DNA of 64,000 nt from Biomaibacter acetigenes (lineage in GTDB: Bacteria > Bacillota > Thermosediminibacteria > Thermosediminibacterales > Tepidanaerobacteraceae), in contig NZ_CP033169.1 in NCBI RefSeq assembly GCF_003691585.1, positions 2,170,001-2,234,000 on the forward strand. Direction: 5' to 3'. Shown here piece by piece: positions 28,347 through 36,451 of this stretch. The position numbers and the translations under genes are program-made. Positions within the stretch are counted from its first letter, which is position 1. Each line of letters opens with the position of its first letter. The notes beneath the pieces are model-generated. The model ran no database searches and was not told the origin of the DNA. It saw nothing but the letters and a program-made list of their open reading frames with translations.

Positions 28347-28365
28347 AGGCAGCCCAGGGCTGCCT
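28347..28365. repeat. 9-bp hairpin between ahpD-like and lpdA genes
   Basis: AGGCAGCCC and its complement are separated by a single base. The run of seven T residues follows on the plus strand, while both flanking genes are on the minus strand. It therefore looks like a plus-strand terminator, or an mRNA hairpin in the 49-base gap. Confidence 0.55.
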
Positions 28366-28373
28366 TTTTTTAA

Positions 28374-28730
28374 TCATTTTTTGAAATCCGATTCAAATTC
28401 ATCTATTGATGCTTTTAACAATGATACACTGTAAGCCATGGATGGGCCGCCGCCAAAGGCCACCGCCACCATGGCCGCTTCCATGATTTCTTCTCGAGTG
28501 GCGCCGGCTTCAAGAGCTTTGTAGACATGAAATACTATGCAGTACTCGCACCTGTTGTAAGCTGCAATGGCGACGCTCATGAGTTCTTTTGTTTTTGTAT
28601 CCACTGCACCGGGCTTGTATGCAGCCCCTAGAAGATTCATGAAAGCCTTGACTTGTTCTCCATTGGTCTTTGAAACCTCCTGCAGGCCCCCCATGAATTC
28701 ATTGAGCAGTTCCCTTGGATTTTTTGTCAT
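28374..28730 (-). CDS. AhpD-like carboxymuconolactone decarboxylase family protein
   Basis: A 118-residue CMD/AhpD-fold protein with the redox motif CEYCIVFHVYKALEAG near residues 66-81. The spacing C-x2-C-x3-H matches alkylhydroperoxidase AhpD rather than the true decarboxylase. I chose ATG 28730, nine bases after GGGGG; the ATG three codons upstream is too close to it. It lies between a MarR regulator and a lipoyl-domain dihydrolipoyl dehydrogenase, all on the same strand. In mycobacteria AhpD passes electrons from a lipoyl protein to a peroxiredoxin, so a similar thiol-redox role is likely here. No AhpC gene is in the window. Confidence 0.88.
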   Translation of the reverse strand: MTKNPRELLNEFMGGLQEVSKTNGEQVKAFMNLLGAAYKPGAVDTKTKELMSVAIAAYNRCEYCIVFHVYKALEAGATREEIMEAAMVAVAFGGGPSMAYSVSLLKASIDEFESDFKK

Positions 28731-28757
28731 AAAAAACATCCCCCTTTTATATTTTTG

Positions 28758-28786
28758 TTGCTATGCTAATTATTAGTATAGCAACT
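28758..28786. promoter_or_regulatory. Candidate MarR operator upstream of the ahpD-like gene
   Basis: A 29-base near-perfect palindrome with arms GTTGCTATGCTAAT and ATTAGTATAGCAAC has one mismatch pair. It lies between the MarR gene stop and the ahpD-like start, 28 bases upstream of that start. Size and symmetry suit a MarR-family dimer. Confidence 0.7.
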
Positions 28787-28849
28787 ATTGCCGTATAATT
28801 CAATAGTGCTTATGAGGATTTTCACATTATTTGTGCTAAATTTCTCTAT

Positions 28850-29272
28850 TTAACTTATGTTATCTACCATTTTTTTTAAAACTCTCGTAAATACCTCCAA
28901 TTCTTCATCGGTCAAACCTCTAGAAAAAATCTCACTCATCTTTTCCCCTTCCGGAAGGAACTTTTCTCTCAATTCTTTGCCTTTTTCAGTAAGCCTGATC
29001 TTGGTTACTCTTCGATCCTCCGGATTCTCTTGTCTTTTTACCAATCCGTCTTTTTCCATTCTATCCAGAAGCCTTGCCACTGTAGAGCTTTTTATATTCA
29101 TTTTTTCAGCCAGTTCTTTTTGATTAATTCCCTCGTATTTGCCCAGATAATATAAAGCAATCCACTGCACTCGGGTTATACCGTGAAGCATTAATCTTTC
29201 ATTGAAGGCATCGGCCATCATTTTTGATGCTTTGTTTGTAATAAAAGCCACGCAAGTGTCCAGATCAAACAT
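28850..29272 (-). CDS. MarR family transcriptional regulator
   Basis: A 140-residue winged-helix regulator. The start ATG 29272 follows AAAGGAG. The recognition region QKELAEKMNIKSSTVARLLDRMEKDGLVKR and the wing NPEDRRVTKIRLTEKG are typical. A Cys at residue 7 (LDTCVAFI) lies where OhrR-type regulators carry their peroxide-sensing Cys. With an AhpD-like and a dihydrolipoyl dehydrogenase gene directly downstream, a redox-sensing repressor is plausible. A long palindrome in the next gap is its likely binding site. Redox sensing is inferred, not shown. Confidence 0.9.
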   Translation of the reverse strand: MFDLDTCVAFITNKASKMMADAFNERLMLHGITRVQWIALYYLGKYEGINQKELAEKMNIKSSTVARLLDRMEKDGLVKRQENPEDRRVTKIRLTEKGKELREKFLPEGEKMSEIFSRGLTDEELEVFTRVLKKMVDNIS

Positions 29273-29424
29273 ATTCCTACTCCTTTCGGTGTCGTCATAA
29301 AAAACCATTTCCGATTTATCATTATAACAAAATAAAAAATATATTTCCATGTCCTTGCGTTTTTAAAGGATATTTTCAAATCTTGAACGAATTATATTTT
29401 GTAAACCAGTATTGTGGATAACGA

Positions 29425-29442
29425 AAATCGTCGCCGATTTTA
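29425..29442. repeat. Small perfect hairpin in the divergent marR/ABC promoter region
   Basis: AAAATCG and CGATTTT flank TCGC, a 7-bp stem with a 4-base loop, in the 269-base divergent gap between marR and the ABC operon. It has no adjacent T run. It may be an operator or a 5' leader hairpin. Confidence 0.4.
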
Positions 29443-29541
29443 AGAGCCGTATAACTATATATATTTTTTAAAAAAAGATGGAACTTTTTTATATTTTTTT
29501 ACGTCTATATATCTGGAATAATCTGCAAAGGGGGTTATGAT

Positions 29542-30231
29542 TTGTCGCTGCTGGAGTTAACACAAATCACTCGTATCTATAAAAATGGTCAAATCCGTAT
29601 AGAAGCCCTAAAGGATATAAACCTCAAGATAGAGGAAGGGGATTTTATATCCATCATGGGACCTTCGGGGTCGGGGAAGTCTACACTGCTGAATATCATC
29701 GGCTGTCTTGACAGGCCCACATCAGGTACATATGAAATAGCCGGAACCAGGATTGAAAAAATGAACGACAGCCGGCTGGCGGATATCCGCAATCAGCTCA
29801 TAGGCTTTGTATTTCAGAGCTTTCACTTGCTGCCGGACCTTGATGCCCAGGCCAATGTGGAGCTTCCCCTCATATACCGCGGCATGGGAGGCCGTGAACG
29901 CCAGAGGAGGGCTATAAAAGCTCTGGAGTCCGTAGGGTTGGGCGAAAGGGGCCACCACCTGCCTTCCCAGCTTTCGGGAGGCGAACAGCAGAGGGTGGCC
30001 ATAGCCAGGGCCATAGTGGGACAGCCGCGGGTCCTTCTGGCAGATGAGCCTACCGGAGCTCTGGATTCCAAAACCGGAGAAAACATAATGGCCATATTTC
30101 AAAAATTGAACAGAGAACTGGGGATAACCATAGTGCAGGTAACTCATGAAGAAAACATCGCAAGGTACGGACAACGGATTTTTCATCTGCTTGATGGCGA
30201 AATAGACCGTATTGAAGAAGTGGGAAGATAG
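29542..30231 (+). CDS. MacB/LolD-type ABC transporter ATP-binding protein
   Basis: A 229-residue ATPase. Walker [10 protein letters not shown] is at 40-48, the Q-loop in [14 protein letters not shown], the signature [14 protein letters not shown] near residue 142, and Walker [15 protein letters not shown] near residue 164, followed by VTHEE. The motif set FxxFHLLP and TGALDS is that of MacB/LolD transporters, which act mechanically rather than as a pore. Starts at TTG 29542, nine bases after GGGGG. It heads a three-gene operon with a membrane-fusion protein and an FtsX-type permease and so drives efflux or export of an unknown substrate. Confidence 0.92.
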   Translation: MSLLELTQITRIYKNGQIRIEALKDINLKIEEGDFISIMGPSGSGKSTLLNIIGCLDRPTSGTYEIAGTRIEKMNDSRLADIRNQLIGFVFQSFHLLPDLDAQANVELPLIYRGMGGRERQRRAIKALESVGLGERGHHLPSQLSGGEQQRVAIARAIVGQPRVLLADEPTGALDSKTGENIMAIFQKLNRELGITIVQVTHEENIARYGQRIFHLLDGEIDRIEEVGR

Positions 30232-30304
30232 CGGTAAAACGATGCCCCAACTTAAGAAACGTAAGTATTTACAATAAATTATCACATTTTAGGAGGTCTT
30301 TTAA

Positions 30305-32017
30305 ATGACACAGCGGATTCTCATGATTTTTCTCATAATAGCCATTGTATTTGGTGGAGGCTTTTATGCATACAGGGAGCTGGTGCCGCCTCCAAAGCAG
30401 GAAACTCAAGGCCCCGTCTATTCCACGAAGCCTGTGACAAGAGGAGATATTTCGGTAGGGGTTGATGCTACCGGTCCTTTAAATCCGTCGAGAAGCGGCG
30501 GCATACAGGCTCCGGGCTTTCGGGAGTCATTTGCGGAGAATATTCAGTACATTATCAGTGAATATCTCGTAGAGGAAGGCAAGGAAGTAAAACGGGGCCA
30601 GGTTATAGCAAAACTTGAGGCTCCCAATCTTCAAACGCAAATAGATAATCTGGAAAGCGAAATTCGGACCAACAAAAATTTTCTGGCAGACCTTACGGGT
30701 TTGTCACCGGACAGGTTGTATGAGATAAATCCCGCCAGCGGTGTTACGCTCCGGGCTCCCATAGACGGCAGGGTTACAGATCTCAGCGTAAAGGAAGGCA
30801 CCGAGGTGAAGCAGGGCCAGATAGTGGTCAGGATAGTGGATGACTCCCATTTTAAGATAAATGCAAAGCTTTACTCCCATGAATTTGAACGGGTTAAAAA
30901 AGGCCAGAGGCTGGCCGTAAGGTTTGCTGTCTTCGATGGAATATATGATGGATACATAACCGAAGTCAATCCGAATCCTATTCCCGATGGCGATGAACAA
31001 AATCCCGCCAGGGGGTTTGTCTACTGGATTACTGTAGAAGGTAAGAACCCAGGCCTGGTGCGCCCCGGCCTGGAGGTAAGCCTTGGGATACCGTCACCGG
31101 ACAACGATGATACAAAGGTTCAGTGGTTTGTCAACAATGCCAAAATCGATGGTTTTGCAAAAGAAGAAAAGGTTTTATCCACTGCCGAAGCCATTGCCTC
31201 CACGGTGCACGTGCGTGAAATGGATCTGGTTAAAAAGGGAGATCCCTTGATTTCTCTGTCGGGTTCCGATATCGAACAGACCATCCAGGAAAAACTGGAT
31301 AAGATAAGAGAAAAAGAAGCAGAGCTGGCAAATCTTATATCTAGAGTTGGCCAATTGGAGATCCGGGCCTCTATGGATGGTGTCATCGCCCGATGGGAAA
31401 AACAGGTTGGTGAAACGGTGAGGCCCGGAGAATGGATGGGATATATTTTCAATACATCCGATATGGGAATGTGGGTCCAGGTAGATGATGTAGATGTACT
31501 GATGGTAAAACAGGGAGCCCCTGTCAAGATAACCCTGGATGCCCTTCCCGGTGAGACTTTCGAAGGTGAAGTCATGCAGGTGGCCACCATGGGCCAGGAT
31601 GTAAACGGAATACCGCAGTTTGGCGTGGATATTCGCGTCAAGGGCGGTCCCAAACTACGCCCCGGTATGCAGGCTCATGCCTATATAGATGCCGGCAGTG
31701 CCAAAAATGTGCTGCTGGTGCCGCTGGAAGCCATTTTTGAAGAGGATAAAACGCCAAAAGTAGAAATTTTGAACAAAGATGGCACCACAAAGGTCGTTAC
31801 CGTAAAACTGGGACTGATGAACGACCGGGTAGCGGAAGTCCAGAGCGGCTTAAATGAAGGGGATCTGGTAATAACCGGAAGCAGTGCCGATGTTCTCCCA
31901 AGTCAGCACATCGGCTCTAAAGATAGTTTGCTGCCTGACAACAAAAAGAATGATGGCAAAAACGGGCAAAATGAAACCCCGGACTCAGAAAACCCCAAAG
32001 CTCCGGTTGGCAATTGA
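30305..32017 (+). CDS. HlyD/MacA-type membrane fusion protein
   Basis: A 570-residue periplasmic-adaptor-type protein with one N-terminal membrane anchor (residues 5-25). It has two lipoyl-like half motifs (EEGKEVKRGQVIAKLEAPN near residue 93 and GTEVKQGQIVVRI near residue 163), and a second set later (KKGDPLISLSG, GETVRPGEWMGYI). The beta-barrel domain and a C-terminal hydrophilic tail rich in Asn, Lys and Pro follow. It is longer than classical MacA (about 370 residues) because the lipoyl/barrel region appears duplicated. The short linker between the first lipoyl halves lacks a long coiled coil, consistent with a Gram-positive wall. Its start follows AGGAGGTC. Confidence 0.88.
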   Translation: MTQRILMIFLIIAIVFGGGFYAYRELVPPPKQETQGPVYSTKPVTRGDISVGVDATGPLNPSRSGGIQAPGFRESFAENIQYIISEYLVEEGKEVKRGQVIAKLEAPNLQTQIDNLESEIRTNKNFLADLTGLSPDRLYEINPASGVTLRAPIDGRVTDLSVKEGTEVKQGQIVVRIVDDSHFKINAKLYSHEFERVKKGQRLAVRFAVFDGIYDGYITEVNPNPIPDGDEQNPARGFVYWITVEGKNPGLVRPGLEVSLGIPSPDNDDTKVQWFVNNAKIDGFAKEEKVLSTAEAIASTVHVREMDLVKKGDPLISLSGSDIEQTIQEKLDKIREKEAELANLISRVGQLEIRASMDGVIARWEKQVGETVRPGEWMGYIFNTSDMGMWVQVDDVDVLMVKQGAPVKITLDALPGETFEGEVMQVATMGQDVNGIPQFGVDIRVKGGPKLRPGMQAHAYIDAGSAKNVLLVPLEAIFEEDKTPKVEILNKDGTTKVVTVKLGLMNDRVAEVQSGLNEGDLVITGSSADVLPSQHIGSKDSLLPDNKKNDGKNGQNETPDSENPKAPVGN

Positions 32018-32029
32018 GGGGGGTAAAAA

Positions 32030-33403
32030 ATGATCCAAAAGAATCACTTCTACTCCTTCTTCATCCGTTTCCTTTTCGCCGCAAAAATGGCATGGCACGG
32101 GGTCCTGGCCCATCCCATGCGCTCTGCCCTTACCATACTTGGGGTCGCCATAGGCGTGACATCGGTGGTCAGCCTTATGGGAATAGGTGAGGGTGCCCGC
32201 CAGGCGGTAGTGGCCCAGTTCAAAAGCCTTGGTTCCAATGTCATAGCCATAAAGGCCAACGATCCTTCGGTGGAGTTTAAACCCGAAGAGGCGGAGGATT
32301 TAGTGGAACGGGTCGAAGGTCTAGAAATGGCCACGCCTGTGGTAAATACCAAAGCAGTAATGCGCTGGCGCAGGGCCAGAGGAACCGTTAATATCATTGG
32401 GGTAAACAATGAATTTCCCCTTATAAGAGACCATGCACTGGCATCGGGACATTTCTTTACAAAATGGCATGTGTTACAGCGCTCACCGGTGGCGGTGCTG
32501 GGTTATAACATGGGTTATGGCTTGCTGGGGGGCCGGAACCCCGTGGGCCAGACCTTTACCCTGAACGGCGAGACTTTCAGGATCATCGGAGTTCTAGCAC
32601 CCAAAGGCCCCGGAAAAGCTGAAGACATCGATGACAAGATCGTAATTCCGTACACCACTGCCCTCAAGATCGCAGGTAAAAAGAAAGTAGGGGAAATCTG
32701 GGGCAAGGCTAACTCTACCCAGGATGCAGACCTTGCAGTGGTGCAATTGGGAAGAATATATAAGCGCAAACTCGGTCTTGATCAAAGTGCTCCAACCCCA
32801 GGCATCATCGGAGGCGAGGAAGGCGAGAGCGCCGAGGGTAATCCGGTCTATGGCGGGCCCATGATGCCTTCAAAAGCAAGAATGATCCGGATGGCGGGGC
32901 CCGGTATGTCTCCTCCTGGAGAAGGCCAGTCTCAAAAACCTGTTATTCCCGGTGGAGAAGATTTAATAACCATAACCAATTTAAACCAACTGGTGGAAGA
33001 AGCGGATCAGGCCAATCGGATTATGACATTGCTCCTCGGGGGTATTGCAGCGGTATCCCTATTGGTTGGAGGCCTTGGGATAATGAACATCATGCTGGTG
33101 TCGGTCACTGAAAGGACCGAGGAAATCGGCGTAAGAAGGGCTATCGGTGCAAAACAAAGCGACCTTTTGATCCAGTTTTTGCTGGAAGCCCTGTATGTCA
33201 GCGCCATCGGAGCCATCGCCGGCACCGCAGGAGGTATATGGGGATTGAATGTCTTTGCTCGTTACGGTTTTGATACCGCCATAAGTTTTCAAGCCATCAA
33301 AATAGCCGTAGTAGTGGCATTGACTTCGGGTCTTTTGTTCGGGATCTATCCCGCTTTAATCGCTTCAACAGTTCCCCCTATTGAAGCTTTAAGAAGGCAA
33401 TAA
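32030..33403 (+). CDS. MacB/FtsX-type ABC permease with Met/Gly/Pro-rich insertion
   Basis: A 457-residue permease with one N-terminal helix after HPMRSALTILGVAIGVTSVV, a large extracytoplasmic domain and three C-terminal helices. The conserved MLVSVTERTEEIGVRRAIGAK segment lies before the last two. In the external domain, residues about 254-309 form an insertion rich in Gly, Pro, Glu and Met (Met at 278, 279, 285, 288 and 293). That insertion is unusual for the family and may contact a cargo or metal. It works with the ATPase and fusion protein encoded directly upstream. Starts at ATG 32030 after GGGGGG. Confidence 0.9.
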   Translation: MIQKNHFYSFFIRFLFAAKMAWHGVLAHPMRSALTILGVAIGVTSVVSLMGIGEGARQAVVAQFKSLGSNVIAIKANDPSVEFKPEEAEDLVERVEGLEMATPVVNTKAVMRWRRARGTVNIIGVNNEFPLIRDHALASGHFFTKWHVLQRSPVAVLGYNMGYGLLGGRNPVGQTFTLNGETFRIIGVLAPKGPGKAEDIDDKIVIPYTTALKIAGKKKVGEIWGKANSTQDADLAVVQLGRIYKRKLGLDQSAPTPGIIGGEEGESAEGNPVYGGPMMPSKARMIRMAGPGMSPPGEGQSQKPVIPGGEDLITITNLNQLVEEADQANRIMTLLLGGIAAVSLLVGGLGIMNIMLVSVTERTEEIGVRRAIGAKQSDLLIQFLLEALYVSAIGAIAGTAGGIWGLNVFARYGFDTAISFQAIKIAVVVALTSGLLFGIYPALIASTVPPIEALRRQ

Positions 33404-33421
33404 ATCAAATTCAAAATCAGG

Positions 33422-33451
33422 TTGACAGTCTTACATATATAATTGTATAAT
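33422..33451 (+). promoter_or_regulatory. Strong sigma-A promoter of the TrpXYZ-type operon
   Basis: Perfect TTGACA (33422-33427) and TATAAT (33446-33451) are separated by 18 bases. They lie about 120 bases before the binding-protein start, leaving an untranslated leader of roughly 110 bases. Confidence 0.8.
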
Positions 33452-33501
33452 TATAAAAAATAAAATTATGTAGCACGGTAGTATGGTAGGAGAGTTGTTT
33501 T

Positions 33502-33524
33502 AACACTTTCCAGAGTGTTTTTTT
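33502..33524 (+). terminator. Leader terminator/attenuator before the TrpX-like gene
   Basis: A stem AACACT/AGTGTT with a 6-base loop is followed by seven T residues. It lies inside the leader, downstream of the promoter and upstream of the ribosome site. It could be an attenuator for the importer operon or the terminator of the upstream efflux operon. Confidence 0.6.
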
Positions 33525-33570
33525 ATTTTCCTCCCCCATGCTAACCGAAAGTAAAAAGGGGGTTTTTATT

Positions 33571-34641
33571 TTGAAAAAAGTTTTAGCCGCAACAGTTTGT
33601 TTACTTCTCATTGCCGCCTTGCTTCTGGCCGGATGTGGTCAAAAAGCCGCAAGCACAGATTCCAACACAAACTCTTCCAGTTCGGGTCAATCTCAAGCCT
33701 CTTCAAATTCCGGGTCTTCTTCGGATAAATCTCAATCCGGAGATAAGGTATTCAAAATAGGTATCTCGCAATTCGTGGAACATCCGGCCCTGGATGCCGC
33801 CCGCAAGGGTTTTATCGATGGGCTCAAGGAAGCCGGTTTTGAAGAGGGTAAAAATGTCACCTTTGAAGTGGAAAATGCCCAGGCCGATTTCCCCACGACT
33901 CAAACCATAGCAAGCAAGTTTGTGGGTGAAAAAGTAGACATGATATTAGCCATTGCCACACCTTCAGCGCAGTCGGCGGCTAATGCTACTAAAGATATTC
34001 CGATACTGATTACGGCAGTGACTGATCCGGTTTCAGCAGGACTTGCGAGGAGCCTTGAAAAACCTGAAACCAATGTGACCGGGACCACAGACATGAATCC
34101 CATAAAGGAACAGCTTGAACTATTAAAACAAATCCTTCCTAATGCCAAAAATGTAGGCATCCTTTATAATGCAGCCGAAGCGAACTCCAAGGTTCAGGTA
34201 GATATAGCGAAAAAGGCTGCAGGAGAGTTAGGCCTAACCATCCATGAAGCTACTGTCGCCAACAGCAGTGAAGTAAATCAGGCGGTACAATCTATCGCGG
34301 GCAAAGTAGACGCTATCTATGCACCTACAGACAACACCATAGCCTCTTCCATTGGTGCCGTTGTGAAAGTTTGTAATGATGCCAAAATTCCCGTCATCGC
34401 TGCCGAAAGAGGTATGGTAGACGGCGGAGCTCTGGCCACTCTGGGCATTGATTATTACCTTTTAGGTAAACAGACCGGAAAAGTCGCGGCCAGGGTTTTA
34501 AAGGGTGAAAAACCTGCGGATATTGCCATTGAAGGTTCCAAGGACTTAAAATTGATCATCAACAAAAAATCCGCTGATACTTTAGGGATAAAGATTCCTG
34601 AAGCATTGATGTCAAAAGCTGATGAGATTGTGGAAAAATAA
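33571..34641 (+). CDS. ABC transporter substrate-binding lipoprotein (TrpX type)
   Basis: A 356-residue binding protein of the ABC_sub_bind family (PF04392 type). TTG 33571 is chosen because AAAGGGGG precedes it by eight bases and the product then begins with a standard signal peptide ending in LLLAGC. A Ser/Asn-rich tether runs to about residue 60. The mature protein contains ISQFVEHPALDAARKGF and VTGTTDMNPIKEQLELLKQILPNAKNVGILYN, typical of TrpX/YraX-like proteins. Related systems carry tryptophan or tyrosine, but the ligand here is unproven. It heads a three-gene importer operon. Confidence 0.88.
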   Translation: MKKVLAATVCLLLIAALLLAGCGQKAASTDSNTNSSSSGQSQASSNSGSSSDKSQSGDKVFKIGISQFVEHPALDAARKGFIDGLKEAGFEEGKNVTFEVENAQADFPTTQTIASKFVGEKVDMILAIATPSAQSAANATKDIPILITAVTDPVSAGLARSLEKPETNVTGTTDMNPIKEQLELLKQILPNAKNVGILYNAAEANSKVQVDIAKKAAGELGLTIHEATVANSSEVNQAVQSIAGKVDAIYAPTDNTIASSIGAVVKVCNDAKIPVIAAERGMVDGGALATLGIDYYLLGKQTGKVAARVLKGEKPADIAIEGSKDLKLIINKKSADTLGIKIPEALMSKADEIVEK

Positions 34642-34677
34642 TGAATTCCATTTTGACATTTTGAGGTGTTCAAATTA

Positions 34678-35592
34678 ATGTGGCAGACCATGCTTTTAAA
34701 ATCCATAGAACAGGGCCTGGTTTTCGGCATCATGGCCCTGGGAGTGTACATTACTTTTAAAATCTTAAATTTCGCAGATTTAACAGTGGACGGAAGTTTT
34801 CCCCTGGGAGCTGCTGTGGCCGCTTCACTTATCGTGGGCGGCCACAGCCCCTTTACTGCTACTCTTTCGGCAATCCTGGCGGGATCTCTGGCAGGCTATA
34901 TCACGGGAATTTTAAACACCTCTGCTAAAATTAGTGACTTACTTGCCGGCATTCTTACCATGACATCACTGTATTCCATCAATTTGAGGATTATGGGGCG
35001 TCCTAATATTCCTCTACTAAATCAACCTACAATTTTTTCTATAATTCAGGATGCCGCTAAAAAAATATTTCCCGGCTTTCCGGTACAATATATGTACCTT
35101 ATCCTGTTTGTCGTCATCGTTCTTATTATAAAATTACTACTGGATGCTTTTTTAAAAACCCAGCTGGGTTTTGCCTTACGGGCTACGGGTGATAACCCTC
35201 AGATGATACGAAGTCAGGGAGTAAACACGGATCTGACGAAGATTATCGGTTTATCTCTTTCCAATGCTATGATATCTCTGGCAGGAGCCCTTGTAGCCCA
35301 ATATCAGGGCTTTGCCGATGTGGGCATGGGTATCGGGACCATCATAGCAGGCCTTGCTTCAGTTATCATCGGCGACGCTTTGCTGGGAGAAAAGTCAATT
35401 TTCATCAGCACTTTGGGAGTATTGTTCGGCTCGTTTTTATACAGGTTCAGCATTTCACTGGTGCTATCATTTAGGCTTGCCCAGGCTTCAGACTTAAAAC
35501 TTTTAACCGCTCTGGTAGTGATTGTGGCTCTTACTGCCCCACGATTTAAAAAATCGTTTAAAGGAATTAAGATTTCTTCGGAAAAGGAGTGA
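34678..35592 (+). CDS. ABC transporter permease (TrpY type)
   Basis: A 304-residue permease with about eight to nine hydrophobic segments, of the branched-chain amino acid-type fold (BPD_transp_2) used by TrpXYZ-like importers. It contains the diagnostic FKILNFADLTVDGSFPLGAA near residue 28 and ATGDNPQMIRSQGVNTD near residue 180. ATG 34678 is preceded by GAGGTG; a GTG 12 bases upstream is less well placed. Its 3' end nearly touches the ATPase gene. Confidence 0.9.
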   Translation: MWQTMLLKSIEQGLVFGIMALGVYITFKILNFADLTVDGSFPLGAAVAASLIVGGHSPFTATLSAILAGSLAGYITGILNTSAKISDLLAGILTMTSLYSINLRIMGRPNIPLLNQPTIFSIIQDAAKKIFPGFPVQYMYLILFVVIVLIIKLLLDAFLKTQLGFALRATGDNPQMIRSQGVNTDLTKIIGLSLSNAMISLAGALVAQYQGFADVGMGIGTIIAGLASVIIGDALLGEKSIFISTLGVLFGSFLYRFSISLVLSFRLAQASDLKLLTALVVIVALTAPRFKKSFKGIKISSEKE

Positions 35593-35597
35593 TTTTT

Positions 35598-36392
35598 ATG
35601 CTGGTCCTTGAGCATCTCTCAAAAACTTTCAATCCTGGCACTCCGAATGAAAATCAGGTTTTTAACGATCTTTCATTGAAAGTGGAAGATGGGGATTTTA
35701 TAACAGTCATCGGCAGCAACGGTGCAGGCAAATCCACTATGTTAAACGCTATAGCAGGGGTTTTTCCGGTGGATAGCGGAAGAATTTACCTGGACGGCAA
35801 CGATATCACAAACCTGGCGGAATACCGGCGGGCGGCCTTTATTGGCCGTGTTTTCCAGGACCCTATGCTGGGCACCTCTCCTTCCATGACCATCGAAGAA
35901 AATCTTTCTCTGGCCTTTTCCAGGGCCAATAATATTTCCCTGCGGTGGGGCCTGGACTTTAATAAACGAAAGACTTTTAAAAAATACCTTTCTGATATCC
36001 CTTTGGGCCTTGAAAAAAGATTGACCACAAAGGTAAGGCTTTTATCCGGCGGCCAGCGACAGGCTCTTACTTTAATCATGGCCACCATGAAAAAACCGAA
36101 GCTTTTGCTTCTGGATGAACATACCGCAGCACTGGATCCCAAGACCGCCATGCTGGTAAATGAGCTGACCGAAGAGATCATCAAAAAGAATAGCATCACC
36201 ACCATCATGGTGACCCACAATCTTGAACACGCCATAAAAATGGGCAATCGCCTTATCATGATGCACAAAGGCAGGATTGTTATGGATATAAAGGGCGAAG
36301 AGAAGGCTACCATGACCATTCCACGCCTGTTGAACAAATTTGAACAGCTCCAGGGTGAAAAGTTCGTAGAAGACAGAGTTATGCTGGCATAA
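35598..36392 (+). CDS. ABC transporter ATP-binding protein (TrpZ type)
   Basis: A 264-residue ATPase. Walker A GSNGAGKST is near residue 38, the signature LLSGGQRQALTL near residue 148, and Walker B KLLLLDEHTAALDPKTA near residue 167, followed by VTHNLEHAI. The His after the catalytic Glu (DEHTA instead of DEPTS) is typical of this subfamily. ATG 35598 lies six bases after AAAGGAGTG. It is the last gene of the importer operon, with a terminator directly after it. Confidence 0.92.
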   Translation: MLVLEHLSKTFNPGTPNENQVFNDLSLKVEDGDFITVIGSNGAGKSTMLNAIAGVFPVDSGRIYLDGNDITNLAEYRRAAFIGRVFQDPMLGTSPSMTIEENLSLAFSRANNISLRWGLDFNKRKTFKKYLSDIPLGLEKRLTTKVRLLSGGQRQALTLIMATMKKPKLLLLDEHTAALDPKTAMLVNELTEEIIKKNSITTIMVTHNLEHAIKMGNRLIMMHKGRIVMDIKGEEKATMTIPRLLNKFEQLQGEKFVEDRVMLA

Positions 36393-36397
36393 AAAAG

Positions 36398-36427
36398 GAA
36401 GCCCCCGACAGGGGCTTTATTTTTTTA
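36398..36427 (+). terminator. Terminator of the TrpXYZ-type operon
   Basis: An AAGCCCC/GGGGCTT stem with a 5-base loop is followed by TATTTTTTT on the plus strand. It starts six bases after the ATPase stop and also faces the convergent nagA gene. Confidence 0.85.
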
Positions 36428-36451
36428 AGATGATGAAGTGATGAAAACGAT

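Noticed and set aside
33452-33570. T-box or riboswitch in the leader of the TrpX-like gene
   Set aside because: The leader is about 110 bases and lacks T-box landmarks such as the TGGNACCGCG sequence. Only a simple hairpin is present.
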